Shown here: positions 11,901 through 30,100 of the stretch, one piece after another
Layout of the letters: every line of letters starts with the position of its first letter
How positions within the stretch are numbered: the stretch's first letter is position 1
Source: Leucocoprinus leucothites
Taxonomy: Eukaryota; Basidiomycota; Agaricomycetes; Agaricales; Agaricaceae
Direction: 5' to 3'
Assembly (NCBI GenBank): GCA_013368445.1
Contig: JAACJO010000008.1
Span: forward strand, 806,001-870,000
DNA: 64,000 nucleotides
Notes under the pieces: model-generated
Seen by the model: the letters and a program-made list of their open reading frames with translations, nothing else
What the model was told of the DNA's origin: nothing
Databases searched by the model: none
Position numbers and translations under genes: made by a program

Positions 11901-14468
11901 GCTCAGATATCGGCAAAGGAGAACGTTCGTGTGTACCCCGCGTCATGGCTCTGCCGATGTAAGTCGTAAGGCTTAAGAAGTTGGTAGCTGAGTTTGGTGA
12001 TAACCTTTTGTATGCCAAGCGAATTTAACGGCGTGATCAAGCGCTAGTACACCCTGATGACATCGGGACTACTCAGCTGATGGGCTATTCTCTCTCTGAG
12101 TAGATTGATCATACATAGTACAATGCCGAGTCGGGGTTTTCGTTGATCAATCTGGTAGTCCTGGCGAGTTGTTGTATAGCCGGTGTGTAGTACCGCCACT
12201 TACAGGTCGGTGAAATATCTTTGCCAGGTGGTAGGTAGTACGACAACGGTAACTTCCAAGTAATGGTAGTAGTGCTGCTTAATGAGTGGCCGATCGCGAT
12301 GATATCGCAGCTGTAGGTAATGGATAGCTACTATGGCTAATGCATATGGAAAGGCCTTTAGGGGAAAGAGCTCATAGGTAGTAGACAACGAGAATTTTAA
12401 AGTCAATGGCCTTCATTTGGGACATTAGCCTCCTGGAAGATGAAGTGTGCGTATACCAAGACGTTGGCCCAGGCGGTAGTGAATATTGTACTCGGATGCG
12501 AGTGCGCCTGCGTAGTACGTTTCGAGTAAGTATCCCCAGCATCTTGTCTATCTCGCTTAATAGATACAAAAGTATGTGCACGATTTACTATTTGTGGGGG
12601 AAGGGGAGACTGGTCCCGCGCCTATCACGAGTTCTAATTGCCATGTGAAGGAAAAAGGCGACATGTCGCATGGTGTATGGAACATGCGATATAGAAAACC
12701 TCTAGTAAAAGTTGGGATGTCAACTCTTGATGGGAGTCGGAAGTAGAGCTTCTAAACTCTGAAATTCCATTGACAGTCGTGTATTGTCTAGAAAGAGAAG
12801 CAAAGTTTACACAGATGTATACGTACAGACGGGAGAATAGTTAGCGGAGAGTGATGGGGATGGGCCGCCATTATTCTGTGCGCTGGGGAGAGCCGTCCGA
12901 GTACTTGGTTCAGGGGATCGATCTCTTACAAAGGGCGCAAAGTGCCAGATCAAGCGAATGGCCAATAAATGATAGTTATTAAGCAAGGCACTTTTCGGCA
13001 ACTTTATTATCAGTGATGGTTATATATCAGAGATTAATGGTTCGTCCTGAAATGAATGGGGGGCGAGCGTGGATGATGGATCATAAGACCTTCCTTGAGT
13101 GTGGGATTGCACTGAGCAGGTTATTGGAGGATGGATGTTCTCTCGTGTGTGATGGACTTTGTAGGAAGAATGACTTGTGTTGATGGTTCATGACATTGTT
13201 GTTTTATTCGGATAGTATATTTGCCGTCGGGTAGCTGGTCAAGCGAGGTCAATAAACGTGAGTCAAGCAAAGGCCAATGGGCCTAACAACTCCGCATAGT
13301 AGGTTTGAGTACGATGGTGCTACTCGTAGTTATAGTATTTTCCGGAATAGAAAGAAGGAGTTATTTGGAGAGCTAACGAGCCCGTCTATCAAGCTATCAA
13401 GCGTATCATTTTCTTTTGGGATTGGCCCCGTCCGGAGGTTTGTGGCCGACGGCTTCGCAGTTGACATATCATATCAGAAGAAGGCGTTAACGGCGGGAAC
13501 GAGATCCGCGAATTGCGTTCAAGGCGGATGAACAGATGCATTGTATGAAAGACATGAGGGAAGAAGATATTACAAGAACCGACAGTGAATAATGGTGAGA
13601 GGAGGGAGATGAGGTGGGAGGGTACCTCAGGGGGGGCTGTTATTCCGTGAATACGATCCGTGCCTGTGACCGCTATGATGATGTATGATATGATCAGGTG
13701 AATAAGTAGGAATACAATCAACTCGGGGATTAGGAGGAATGAGATGTGGGGAAAATAGGGCTGGTTGGGGAGGTCTCTGAGATTTGTCGGCGGAAGGTTG
13801 AAGGGGGGGGAAGCTTCGAGCTGAGGCATTTGGACAGGAAAGTGAATAGGAAGACCGTCGGAGTATAGTCTACTAAATATAATACATTGATATTAGACAA
13901 AGTATGTACTGAGTGATGGGACAGTCGCTGATGAGGTGGATGGGAGAGTGCTGGGCGGCGACGTCTGCAATTTGAGCAAAGTGTGTCGTCGGGCTCAGTC
14001 GAAGGAGGGGGAAAGGGATGGACAGGGGTGCGTGGAGGAAAAAGGTAGTGATACCGGGCGAAGCACCTTGTTTCCCCAGCCGACAAAACTTCGGGTGAAG
14101 CTTGCGTCTCCTAAATCTCGGTCCTCGGGTAGCTGATTGGATATTTCCTGAGCCCTGTTCGTAGCACCAGGCATACTCAAAGGTGTTGCTCGCAAGCAGG
14201 AGTGCCCCAGGAGTGTCGAGCGTCGGGGAGTCTGGGGTGGCTGGGGGCTGCTGGGACTTTGACCCCGGGTTTCGATTGGATCTTGGACCGGTGAGGAGGA
14301 CGGTGTGACGGGTACGGCCGGTGTGTTGTGACAGGAGCGGTAGATCTGGATCTGAGTGACCTGTGACTAAGAGTGAGAGGTTTCGAGTGGCATTTCTCAC
14401 TTGGATTGTTGCGCTGGCTGGAGCGCCATCGCCTTTCCTCTTCCCACCACCTCCTCCTCTCAGCATCC
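5924..14468. other. 8.5-kb gene-poor region
   Basis: No gene could be assembled here on either strand. Open frames are short, lack splice-consistent continuations and show no known motifs. Around 6688-7060 two + strand frames read smoothly but are separated by stops, which may be a decayed gene. A T-rich tract lies near 10299-10322. GT/AG density and composition do not point to one transposon class, and I saw no long terminal repeats or target-site duplications by eye. The block could contain non-coding transcripts, transposon remnants or regulatory DNA for its neighbours. Confidence 0.4.
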
Positions 14469-16379
14469 ATGCCTCCCCCAAGCATGCTTGCCTCGTCTGC
14501 TACATTCCCCAGCTCTTCCAGGCCAAGGAAACGGTGTGTTCTTAACTCCCTTGCCATCCGCTCCACTCACTCTCCCACAGGAGATGGACTCGCGAACAGC
14601 TCCTCCTCTCTCTCGAGGTATGTCATCGGGTCTATGCTGATGCTCAGTTCACTCAATTTTGTGTCTGCTTTTCCAACAGTTTCTCTCCAATATACCCGCG
14701 CCGCTCTCCCACACCCTCCCGCTATCCCCCCCTTGTTCGCGCCCCACAAGCCCGGCTCCCGGCAACAAGCGCAAATCAGACTCTGCACCGGATTCAGAGA
14801 ATTCTAAGCGTCCCCGCACATCCTCCATCTCAGAACGTCCTCATCAGCACCAGCCGCCAACACAATCCCAGCAAATTCCTCCCTCCCATTCGCACGCATC
14901 AGCCCACCCTCCCTCCGCCCAATCACAGCCGCCGGCCCATTTCCGCTCCTCCAATTCAGTGCCAATAAACCCTCCCAGATCCGAACCATGCGAGGATGGC
15001 GAGGTCAGAGAGGATCTTCCTCCTCCCCCACGCGGGTCCGCAGCTGACTGCGCCCTACCGCCTACAAATGCCGTTCCGATACGCCGACCCAAACGCGGTT
15101 CACTGCCTCTCTCGCATTTCGATCACTTACACGACAAGTACTACCAGGCAGGTCGCACCCTCAAGTACTCGGGAGATGCCCGTTTCTGGTCAACATACCC
15201 ACCCACTCATAAGGAGTATCGGCCTTTAGCCGATCCTCCGCCTGTAAACTCTCTATACCACAAGTACGGCGGTCTGATCGCCCGAATTGAGCTGCTAGAT
15301 GCACTCGTCTGCTTCACATATTCGATTTGGACTAGGGACTACTGCCGCAAGACTTGCACAAAGGAGACATGGACAACCATCGCGGCTTTCCTTTCCTGGT
15401 GCAAGAGTAAGTGGCTAGCCCAAGAGAACGCTATCGACGAGGCCGAAAAGACCTTTATCGGTTTGATGTAAGCCTCTTTTTATATCTTGTCCGCGTCCTT
15501 GTGCTTCATGCTTCCTCCAGCTACATGATTGAGTCCTTTATTGATGGAAGGAAAATGTTCTATACTGTACGACAAGAACTAGATCGCGGAATGGACAGAG
15601 TTACGGAACAAGCCAAAGCTAAAATTGAAGCTGCCATTCAGGAAGTGGACCAGATTGCTGCCAATCCCGGCCTCCTCGCAGGCAAGTCACAGGGGACACC
15701 TCCCATGCTCCCTTCTCCGGCAAGCATTGCTCCGACCAACAGTGCAAACTCCACCCCCACAAACCGCGATGGAAGCACACCGAATACGGCTGCTCGTCCA
15801 CCTGCTCCCTCTCAGAACCCTCCACCACAACAGTCTCGGCAACAAGGTCCCCCGAGGCCCAATCCCGCATTCTTCCCTCTGCTACCGCGCAGAGTGCGAG
15901 AAAGTCCCGCTCCTCCTCCTCCGTCGTACCTTGAGGCAGCATCAAAGGTCACAGAGCCTATTGATGCCAGCATGATCTACAACCTCAAAGATCTCACTGC
16001 TACATACCGATCCACAGCGTCCTCGATGTCCGAGGCGCAAAAGACTCTTAATCTCGCAACATTGGCTCGACATTTCCCAACAACCTTCTCGAGAATGGTC
16101 AATAGCACACTCGGCCCCACGGAGGAGCATGAGCCTGATTTCGAGGATGAGGAGGGCGAGCTGTTTTGGCCCGGTCAACTGGTAACGGGAGAGGGCCTGG
16201 GTTGGGTGTGCCTAATGGGTAAAGCCATGATTTTAGAATTTGGCAAAGCCTATGGCTACAAGGGACTCCAAGGCGCCGTCCCCAAACCCAACGATCCCCC
16301 TAAACCTTCACAACACTCACAACGACCTCCTCATCCCCAAAGTATATCTCATTCATCCTCTGCTTCTGGCTCACGGTAA
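14469..16379 (+). CDS. Conserved protein, possible AFF-family (super elongation complex) scaffold
   Basis: Exons 14469-14533, 14581-14617, 14680-15467 and 15521-16379 give 582 aa. Residues 1-175 are Pro/Ser/Gln-rich and include RRWTREQLLLSLEFLSN near the start. Around residues 178-350 lies a predicted helical block with HDKYYQAGRTLKYSGDARFW, then YGGLIARIELLDALVCF and FLSWCKSKW. A Pro/Ser/Asn-rich linker follows (about 365-440), and then a second helical block with MIYNLKDLTATYRSTASSM and LNLATLARHFPTTFSRM. An N helical block, a disordered loop and a C helical block resemble the C-terminal homology domain of AFF proteins, which hold the super elongation complex together. This is my inference from layout and a few matching positions, not a confirmed homology. 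The C-terminus (GEGLGWVCLMGKAMILEFGK) looks conserved. The 37-nt second exon is supported by phase on both sides. Confidence 0.8.
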
Positions 16380-23329
<6,950 letters not shown>

Positions 23330-23665
23330 TTTGATATTTTAGCTTGAGGTCTTGAGGCTAGCCAGGGACTGTTAATAACAACGACGAGCACAATGACAAT
23401 TCTTCTCACCTGCCTTGCGCGCGTATGTTTGTCCTTGTTGCGCCCACTACATCAAGGTTGGGGGGCGTCGGTATTTGCCGGAAACTGTATAGTTTCTAAG
23501 TTTTCCATTTCCGGTATTCAAAGCGCCATTTCGAGCGCCAATATGAATACGTAAGTTCATCTTAGGGATGATGAGAACTCTTAAAATGCGGTAAATACAA
23601 AGGAACATCATGCTATCAAACAAAGCTGAGTCGAATGGTGCGAATATAACGTAGATTTAACGGCG
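23330..23665. other. Spacer between RPS5 promoter and an upstream minus-strand gene
   Basis: This 336-nt spacer serves as the RPS5 upstream region and the 3' flank of the next minus-strand gene. It probably contains the RPS5 5' leader with a short leader intron (about 23358-23409). No other feature was seen. Confidence 0.4.
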
Positions 23666-25086
23666 TTAGTCATGATGAAAATTCCTCCTGTTTCCTTTGC
23701 TATGGCTATGGTCTATGCTAAAGGACGCTCCCCTCCTTCGAGGCATTCCACTAGTATGAACGCGAGCAGAATAGCCTTGCGAAGAGTCACTACCGATCCT
23801 CGGTTTGCGATTAACCCTGCTTATCGGGTCGTATCGAAATGAAGTTCGGACCTCCATTTCTGGAAGTGGAGGTCGAGCAGGCGAAACTTGGATGGATTTC
23901 ACCCTAGATGGTAAGAGGGCATTGGGGAATGTGGTCTTCAGTGTAGGCGAATCGTTTCCGTAAGTTATTTGCAGCCATGACTTCGCGTTGTCAAAGTGAA
24001 GGTCATAGCCTGCAACATCGGATGCATTCCGGGCAAGTCGAGCCAAGTCATATTCGCAGGCTGCAAGGAAAGGAAAAGACGCCCTTAGGCTATCCAAGGC
24101 ATAGCCATGATCGAACATAACTAGAGAAATGAGTGAGATTTCATTCGGCACATATAGATTCAAGGCGTAGGACATGCCTTGTATCATTGTGGACACGACC
24201 TCCTGGGCAGCACGGGGGTTCCCCCTTCGTCGAAAATGAGCCCCTGCCAACATCCAGTCACCTCGCTCGCTCTTGGAAAGCTTCAAGAGCTCAATGATAA
24301 TCTTCGGATCGTGACCTGAATCCCGAGCAAGGTCAAACACCTGTCTTTGTCCCTGTATGTCAAAAACGAGAAGCGTCTTCAGAGAATACGCCGGAGAGAG
24401 AGCCCGAGAGGAGTTCATATCCGCTGAGGGAAGTACAGATGTCCTGGATATATGCGGTGTATTTGACGTAAAGTCGGGTTTCGGAGCTGAACTCGAGCTG
24501 GAGCCCAGTTCGCCGTGTGAGTAGTCGTCCTTCTGTGGGGGTCGCAGACCCGGCACATCAAGCTCAGAGGAGATTTGCTTCGTAGGACGTTTACCTCGTC
24601 CCCTTTCTTGGAGAGCTTGAGAATCAGGGTGATCTATTGGTTGATGCAGCCACGTTGGATAGTCGTCTCGAGTAGCAGAAAAGTGATGAGATGATCCATA
24701 GGTCTTGCACGAGCGATATTGTTCCAGAAGAAGATAATCTGATTCGATTGTGCAAACATGTAGACCTTCAAATAAGCCAATCTGGAGGTGCAACGCGCGC
24801 TCAACATTTTCTGGATTTCGATATTCGACAAAGTAGTGGTGCTGCCCTGATGTCCCTTTGCCGTACGGGTATAGCTGTGGTCTGGAGAGCTCGATTCAGC
24901 ACAGGCAAGGAAATTAATCAGGTGTGGCACCGAAAGAGTCCACAGCCCAAATCTTGAGTGCTGGTCAGTGCTGCAAGATAACACGTACATCTCTCCCGCG
25001 TCGGAGAATATCCCTCGGATATTGAGTGGTTCTCGACTTGTACTCACAACATTGAGCACACAGCGGGGATCGAAATCATGGTTCAT
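23666..25086 (-). CDS. Unrecognised protein with TPR-like segment
   Basis: Exons in transcript order 25048-25086, 24931-24960 and 23666-24874 give 425 aa. The second exon is only 30 nt, but it joins in phase to LYPYGKGTSGQHHYFVEYRN, and the reading then continues as NPENVERALHLQIGLFEG with a folded look. After a low-complexity Ser-rich stretch (about residues 105-160) comes a helical segment with IIIELLKLSKSERGDWML and AHFRRRGNPRAAQEVVSTMI, which resembles tetratricopeptide-type helical hairpins. The C-terminus is basic and Ser/Arg/His-rich. I do not recognise the family, and the TPR comparison is by eye only. A different 5' structure, starting further upstream, cannot be excluded because the first two exons are very short. 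Confidence 0.65.
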
Positions 25087-25844
25087 CAGGGTAAGAATAA
25101 GGGAGCAGCGCCTCGGGGCAGGAGTACAAGGTAGTTTGAGGTCAAGGAGAAGGTTCGGAGAATAACATCACACTGCGTGGTGTGTTGATTTGCTTCTATT
25201 CATAGATTCGTTGGTCAGCCATACCGCAATGTCATCATCATCATATGTTTCCATCTTCTCATTGTCATTTCTTTGTGGCCCTCCCTAGCTCTTTATACGC
25301 TCATCATGAAGAAGCACTGATCGCCTTCGCTGTCATTTGATCCGTTCTTGGCTGCAGCCTAGTCGCATACCGCTTCACATCCCACTGTACCTGTTCAACA
25401 GTTCTCTCATGAGCTTCAAAGTACACCCTGTCGGTGGTGTATTCCGGTTGCTTTTCTGTGCAGTCTACCGATAGAACTCAATGTGCGAAACCGAGCGATC
25501 AGGGTGACCAGAGCTCGTGGCTCAGAAGCGCACACCGCAAACTAGGGTGTTTCCAGGTGACTAACAACGATGGGAAACTTTATTACATGGGCTATCTGAA
25601 CTGGGTAGTGCTCTCCTAAAATGCGTGTTCAAAGGTTGTATCCCATTGTCCTCAGTTTATCCGCTCGCAATGTGTCTGGAGATGGTTGCCACCCGAATGA
25701 CGCCCAGCCTGTAGGTGCCTGTACATGGACACATACAAAAGGAGTATATTCTGAGTCGTAGTCCCTCAGCAGCCTTCGTATTCCTCTCTTTTCACCTTTT
25801 CACCTCTATTTTTTCCGTTCTCCTTTTGTTCTCAGTTTTCAACT
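25087..25844. other. Divergent intergenic region
   Basis: A 758-nt spacer between the start of a minus-strand gene and the start of the GPI-protein gene. The last 60 nt before 25845 are strongly pyrimidine-rich (ctcttttcacc-type), consistent with a promoter and leader for the + strand gene. No coding signal was seen. Confidence 0.4.
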
Positions 25845-26820
25845 ATGCTGGTCCAGAATTTAGCTGTTATCTTTGCTTTGACAGGAGCTGGTCTCACAGT
25901 CGCACAATCGTAGGTTTGATGCCCCCAACATACCGTATCAGATAGCTAACTTGCACATGGATAACAACAGCTTACCTATCACACTCACTTCGTCTTGTTC
26001 GACTACTTTGCAAAGTCTCTTGACCTCTCCTGACGCTCAATGCCTCAATGTGGCGCCCCTCTTGTCATTCGTTATCAATCCTGCCCAATCCATCCCTCAA
26101 GCGGCCAACAACTGGTTGACTGGCCTCTGTGGGATTGGATCCTGCACTGACAGCAATATTGCCAATCTCGTCACCAATCTTACGCAAGGATGTGCTCAAG
26201 ATCTCTCTAATCTCGGTGTTGAAACCGCAGGCCTTCAAGACCAGATCATCTCCTCCGTGCAACAAGCCTACCCTACTATCAGGCAGGTTGCATGCTTGCA
26301 AGAGTGAGTTACTCTGATAATGGAATTTGACAACGTATCCCTAATCTTGTCATAGTACTGCTACGAATGAGCTTTGTGTCACGCAAGCCCTTAACAATGT
26401 TGAGCAGGTGTTTGGAAAATTAGTGGTGGATGGCAGCCTGACAGCCGACGCCTTGAACCAAGATGCTCAAACTTTTCTCAGCTCAAATATTACCCAAATT
26501 GCCTGTAACAGTTGCGCCAAAGCCGCGTATAATCTTGGGATTGCTAGTTTCCCGGACGAGGTTTCACAAGCGGACCCGGTCCTCGAGGCTGCTTGTGGCG
26601 GTTCTGTCCTTGGTATGCCTCTAGCGCTATATGATTTGATGCCTGTAAACTAAACCTATCTACAGACCGCGGTAACCCGACTGACATTACCCAAACTGCT
26701 CTGACGAGGAGATCCACTGGTTACGGCGTTGATACCAATTCCGCATTCCATTTTGTGCCCTTCACTTTTGTTGGTCACGGATTATTGGCGTTTTTAGGTG
26801 CCTCTGTCTTTTTGGCCTGA
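25845..26820 (+). CDS. Secreted cysteine-rich, probably GPI-anchored protein
   Basis: Exons 25845-25909, 25971-26303, 26356-26612 and 26666-26820 give 269 aa. The N-terminus MLVQNLAVIFALTGAGLTVA is a clear signal peptide. The mature part has about ten cysteines in the pattern of extracellular fungal proteins (SSCSTTLQSLL, LCGIGSC, QGCAQDL, IACNSCAKAAY, AACGGS) and N-glycosylation sequons such as NLT and NIT. The C-terminus ends in a hydrophobic tail (FVPFTFVGHGLLAFLGASVF) with no following charged residues, as expected for GPI attachment. Proteins of this type are common in Agaricomycete genomes and are thought to sit at the plasma membrane or cell wall, but their function is unknown. The cleavage and anchor sites were not determined. 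Confidence 0.85.
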
Positions 26821-27151
26821 TACCTGCAAGTCATTTATGCAGGGACGTTTGTATTTGTATGTCATATAGACCCGTGTCCGTGTTCTTTGTATAGTCAGAA
26901 TGGAATGTAGCCTTAGCTTTAGAACGAAGAGAGCAATAAACCAGGCCAATATGTAGCCCCTATTGCTGGGCATCACGTGTGGGTTGGCAGTCTTCTAAGT
27001 TCTCGCAGTCATCAGCGCCCACGAGGTATTCAACTAAGCTACCCGAGGAATCTCGTAACTGTTGAACATTGAGCCGTCAGGATTTCCTATCTCTATACTT
27101 TCATTCTTGCTTACAGGATCTGCCAGTGACGACGAGTAAAGCTGACTCCGT
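26821..27151. other. Intergenic spacer
   Basis: A 331-nt spacer between two + strand genes. No motif or reading frame of interest was seen. Confidence 0.35.
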
Positions 27152-30100
27152 ATGGAGCCCCTAACACCCTCTCGCCGAGGGACATTTGATCTTCCCAAGC
27201 CGGAGACTGGGCTTGCAGAGTGGACAAGCAAGATCAAAGCGCTTCAGCGACAAGTCGACGCTGATGAGGAAGCGGAGCAGAAAAGATTAGAGGAAGAGAT
27301 TGCCACTGCTCGTCGAGCTAGGCTTCGAAGGAGCCGAGGCGCTGGGTACGGTGGTGATAATATGGATCTCTGTAAGTTGATACCTCAAGTCATATCGTAT
27401 GTAAGAAACCCATGTAAGCTAAATATGCTGTCTGCACACACTAGCGGTATCTCCTAACGCCCTGGGAGCACCCTCCTACAAGTTGAGCAAATCACCTTCA
27501 TCCGAGACACTCAAGTCACCATCCGACAAGCGGAGTGAACATGATGACGCGTTGCGAAAGCTAACTGGCGTTCCATCTTCGTCGCATGTCGACGCATCAT
27601 CTATCACTCGTGGCATACTACCCAGACAAAGCCATTTCCCAGCGAATCAACCTCCCGCATCCCAACGACCAGAACCTGTTTCCCTGGCCTCGTTCATTGG
27701 AGGGCGTGCAACAGGACCTCGCCTTAACCGTCATGCACCACAACAAGATGCACACGACCCTACGCAGTTCGAGCAGCGAACTATCAGTGCTCCTCATCCT
27801 GTTTTTGGGAAAGGCGGTGTGGCAATGCCAGGAATGGTTACCAAGCCTAGCACCTCTGTTCGTGAGGCAGTCAGGGCATCTGAAGCAGTCGAGCGGTATC
27901 AGCCTCGTTTGGCAAAGCGTACCTCAACACCCTCATTCGCAAAACAAGAGGAAGAAACTCAGGCTCCTCGGCCTCTGTCTCCTCAGAAATCAGGATATCG
28001 TGATAGGACGATCAGCACTCCTTCGGCTGCGGCCGCGAGATACATACAGCAGACTCAGCCACGGCCAATTTCCCCTCAGAAGTCAGGCAACCGTGAACGA
28101 ACTCTAAGCACTCCTGGCCCTACCCCGGTGAACAATAACTTTGTTTCACGGCCAATTTTCTCTCGCCCTAATGTCGAACACCGATCCCCATCCCCAAGCA
28201 AAGGCGACTCCTCAACGCCCTCACGGTCGACCACTCCATCCATGGGAGTGTCTAGGAAGCCGACTACACCTCGCCAGGCTCCACTTAATGCCAGTACACC
28301 AGCCTCACCGGGTAAATCCTCGATCTCTACACCTTCTCTTGCCCGAGCTGTTCTCCCTGAACCTCGATCATCGCCTCAAATGCCAATTATTCCGAATAAT
28401 GCGGCCCCGTCGCCCGCCTTTCAGAAACCTCCGCCTCCCAAGGACATCACCCCTTCAATCAGCCGCCTTCAGGGTCGCGGTTTTGTACAGAACATGGTCA
28501 GAGCCAGTACCCAGCTCGAGAGCTCTACAAGGTCAACTCCAAGTTCTCCGGCGTCAAGGCCGAGTAGTGGACGCAAAAGCACTGTCTTGGATCGTTGGCA
28601 GCCGAATGTCGCTCCACCATCTCCCACCCCTGCGCCTATACCTCGACAGACCTCCCCTGTTCGTAAGACCTATTCAGAGTTGCCAATGAAGTCGGACCCT
28701 CCTCCAAAACCACGCACGCCCGTTCCAGTACCTGCAGCCCCTTCGCCCTCACCAGGAAAGGTTCTCAAACCAAAGACTTCGCATCCCCATCTGCACCCCG
28801 ATCCTTTGTCGCCTCCAGAACCACTCAGTCCTCGCCGTGCTAAATTGGCTGAGAAGATGCTTCCTCCAGAAGATGGTATTGGCTTTGGTTCGGCGACGAC
28901 TATGGTTGTCTATAAACCAAAGACACCAGAGAAATCCTCCTCACCCGTGGTGGAGCCGAGTCCACCTTCGGCTGTCGACGAGTTGGGTGTAAGACGTGAT
29001 CCTAGTTCGGATGGGAAGGGTAAAACAAGGTTCTCCATACCCTCGGAGCCTCCCAATCCTTCAGGAAAACCGTTGAATCATGTGCGTTCATTCTGGTGAT
29101 GTTACGTCGGTGTCTACTTACAATATTTGTTTCCTGTATTCAACCAATATGTCCTCAAATATTGGGCTCATTCAATTATACATTGTTGCATTATGAACCC
29201 TAGCCAACCAAGGATCGAGCACGAAAACCTAAGAAGAACAGCAACGGAATGCCATCACAAGCTAAACTGACTCACGAACCACCGAAAGACCATGGGCCGA
29301 CTCACATGAACACTCTTTCATTACCACGCTCATCGCAAAAGCCTCGTACACCATCTCCTAGACTTGAGAACAGTCCATCACTTCCATCACCCTCATTCCC
29401 TAGCAAACCTAACACTTCGAAGACGATGGAGTGGCCCTCGGAGAAGGACTCCGCTTCTAGAGTTGCTCAAATTACTCAGAAATGGGGCACAAGTGCGCCC
29501 ATCGGAGTCAAACACGTCCCTTCTTCCTCCCAGTCGCAAGCTCAAGCTGAAATCAAACCTAAACCCGATTCGAATCTCATACGGCGGGCCTTACCCGGAA
29601 TGGCAAATCCAGATAACCTCCACGCTTCGTCTACGGTTTCAAAACCGAAATCTCCATCACCCGAATCAACGCTCCAAGCGCCGAGTGGTTCTCGAAACGT
29701 GGGATCCAATAATGTCAGTCCTTCTGGCTCGTCCGGGTACACTGGATCTGTCAATAGTGCCGAGGGACAATCAAAGTTGTCTAGTTCTTCACAGAGTGAT
29801 CGACCCCCAAGATCCCCCTCGTCACCCAAACATACTCGGATTCCAAGCACAGGCAATAGAGCTCTCGTGATGGACGTTGCCCAAGCTCTCAATGATTACA
29901 ATGCTAATGCTGCCAATGGGAGCACTACTACCACCCGAGAGGAGGTCAAATCCCCTGTTGCGGAATCAGTGCCCGAACCAGCCGCTAAAACTAGGGTATC
30001 TCCTTCCCTGGAGAGGCGGAGGTCTAGTTATGACCGATTTTCAGTTGTTTCTGTAATGCCGCCCCTCAAAGAAGAGGCTACTCCCCATGGAACACCTGTA

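Noticed and set aside
13389..14566. Series of minus-strand frames up to 202 codons upstream of the AFF-like gene
   Set aside because: Pro/Ser/Arg-rich and mutually overlapping. They lie in the promoter region and partly antisense to real exons, with no conserved motif.
27586..28689. Two further + strand frames inside the gelsolin gene
   Set aside because: They are alternative frames of the long disordered exon 2, whose true frame continues into downstream gelsolin exons.
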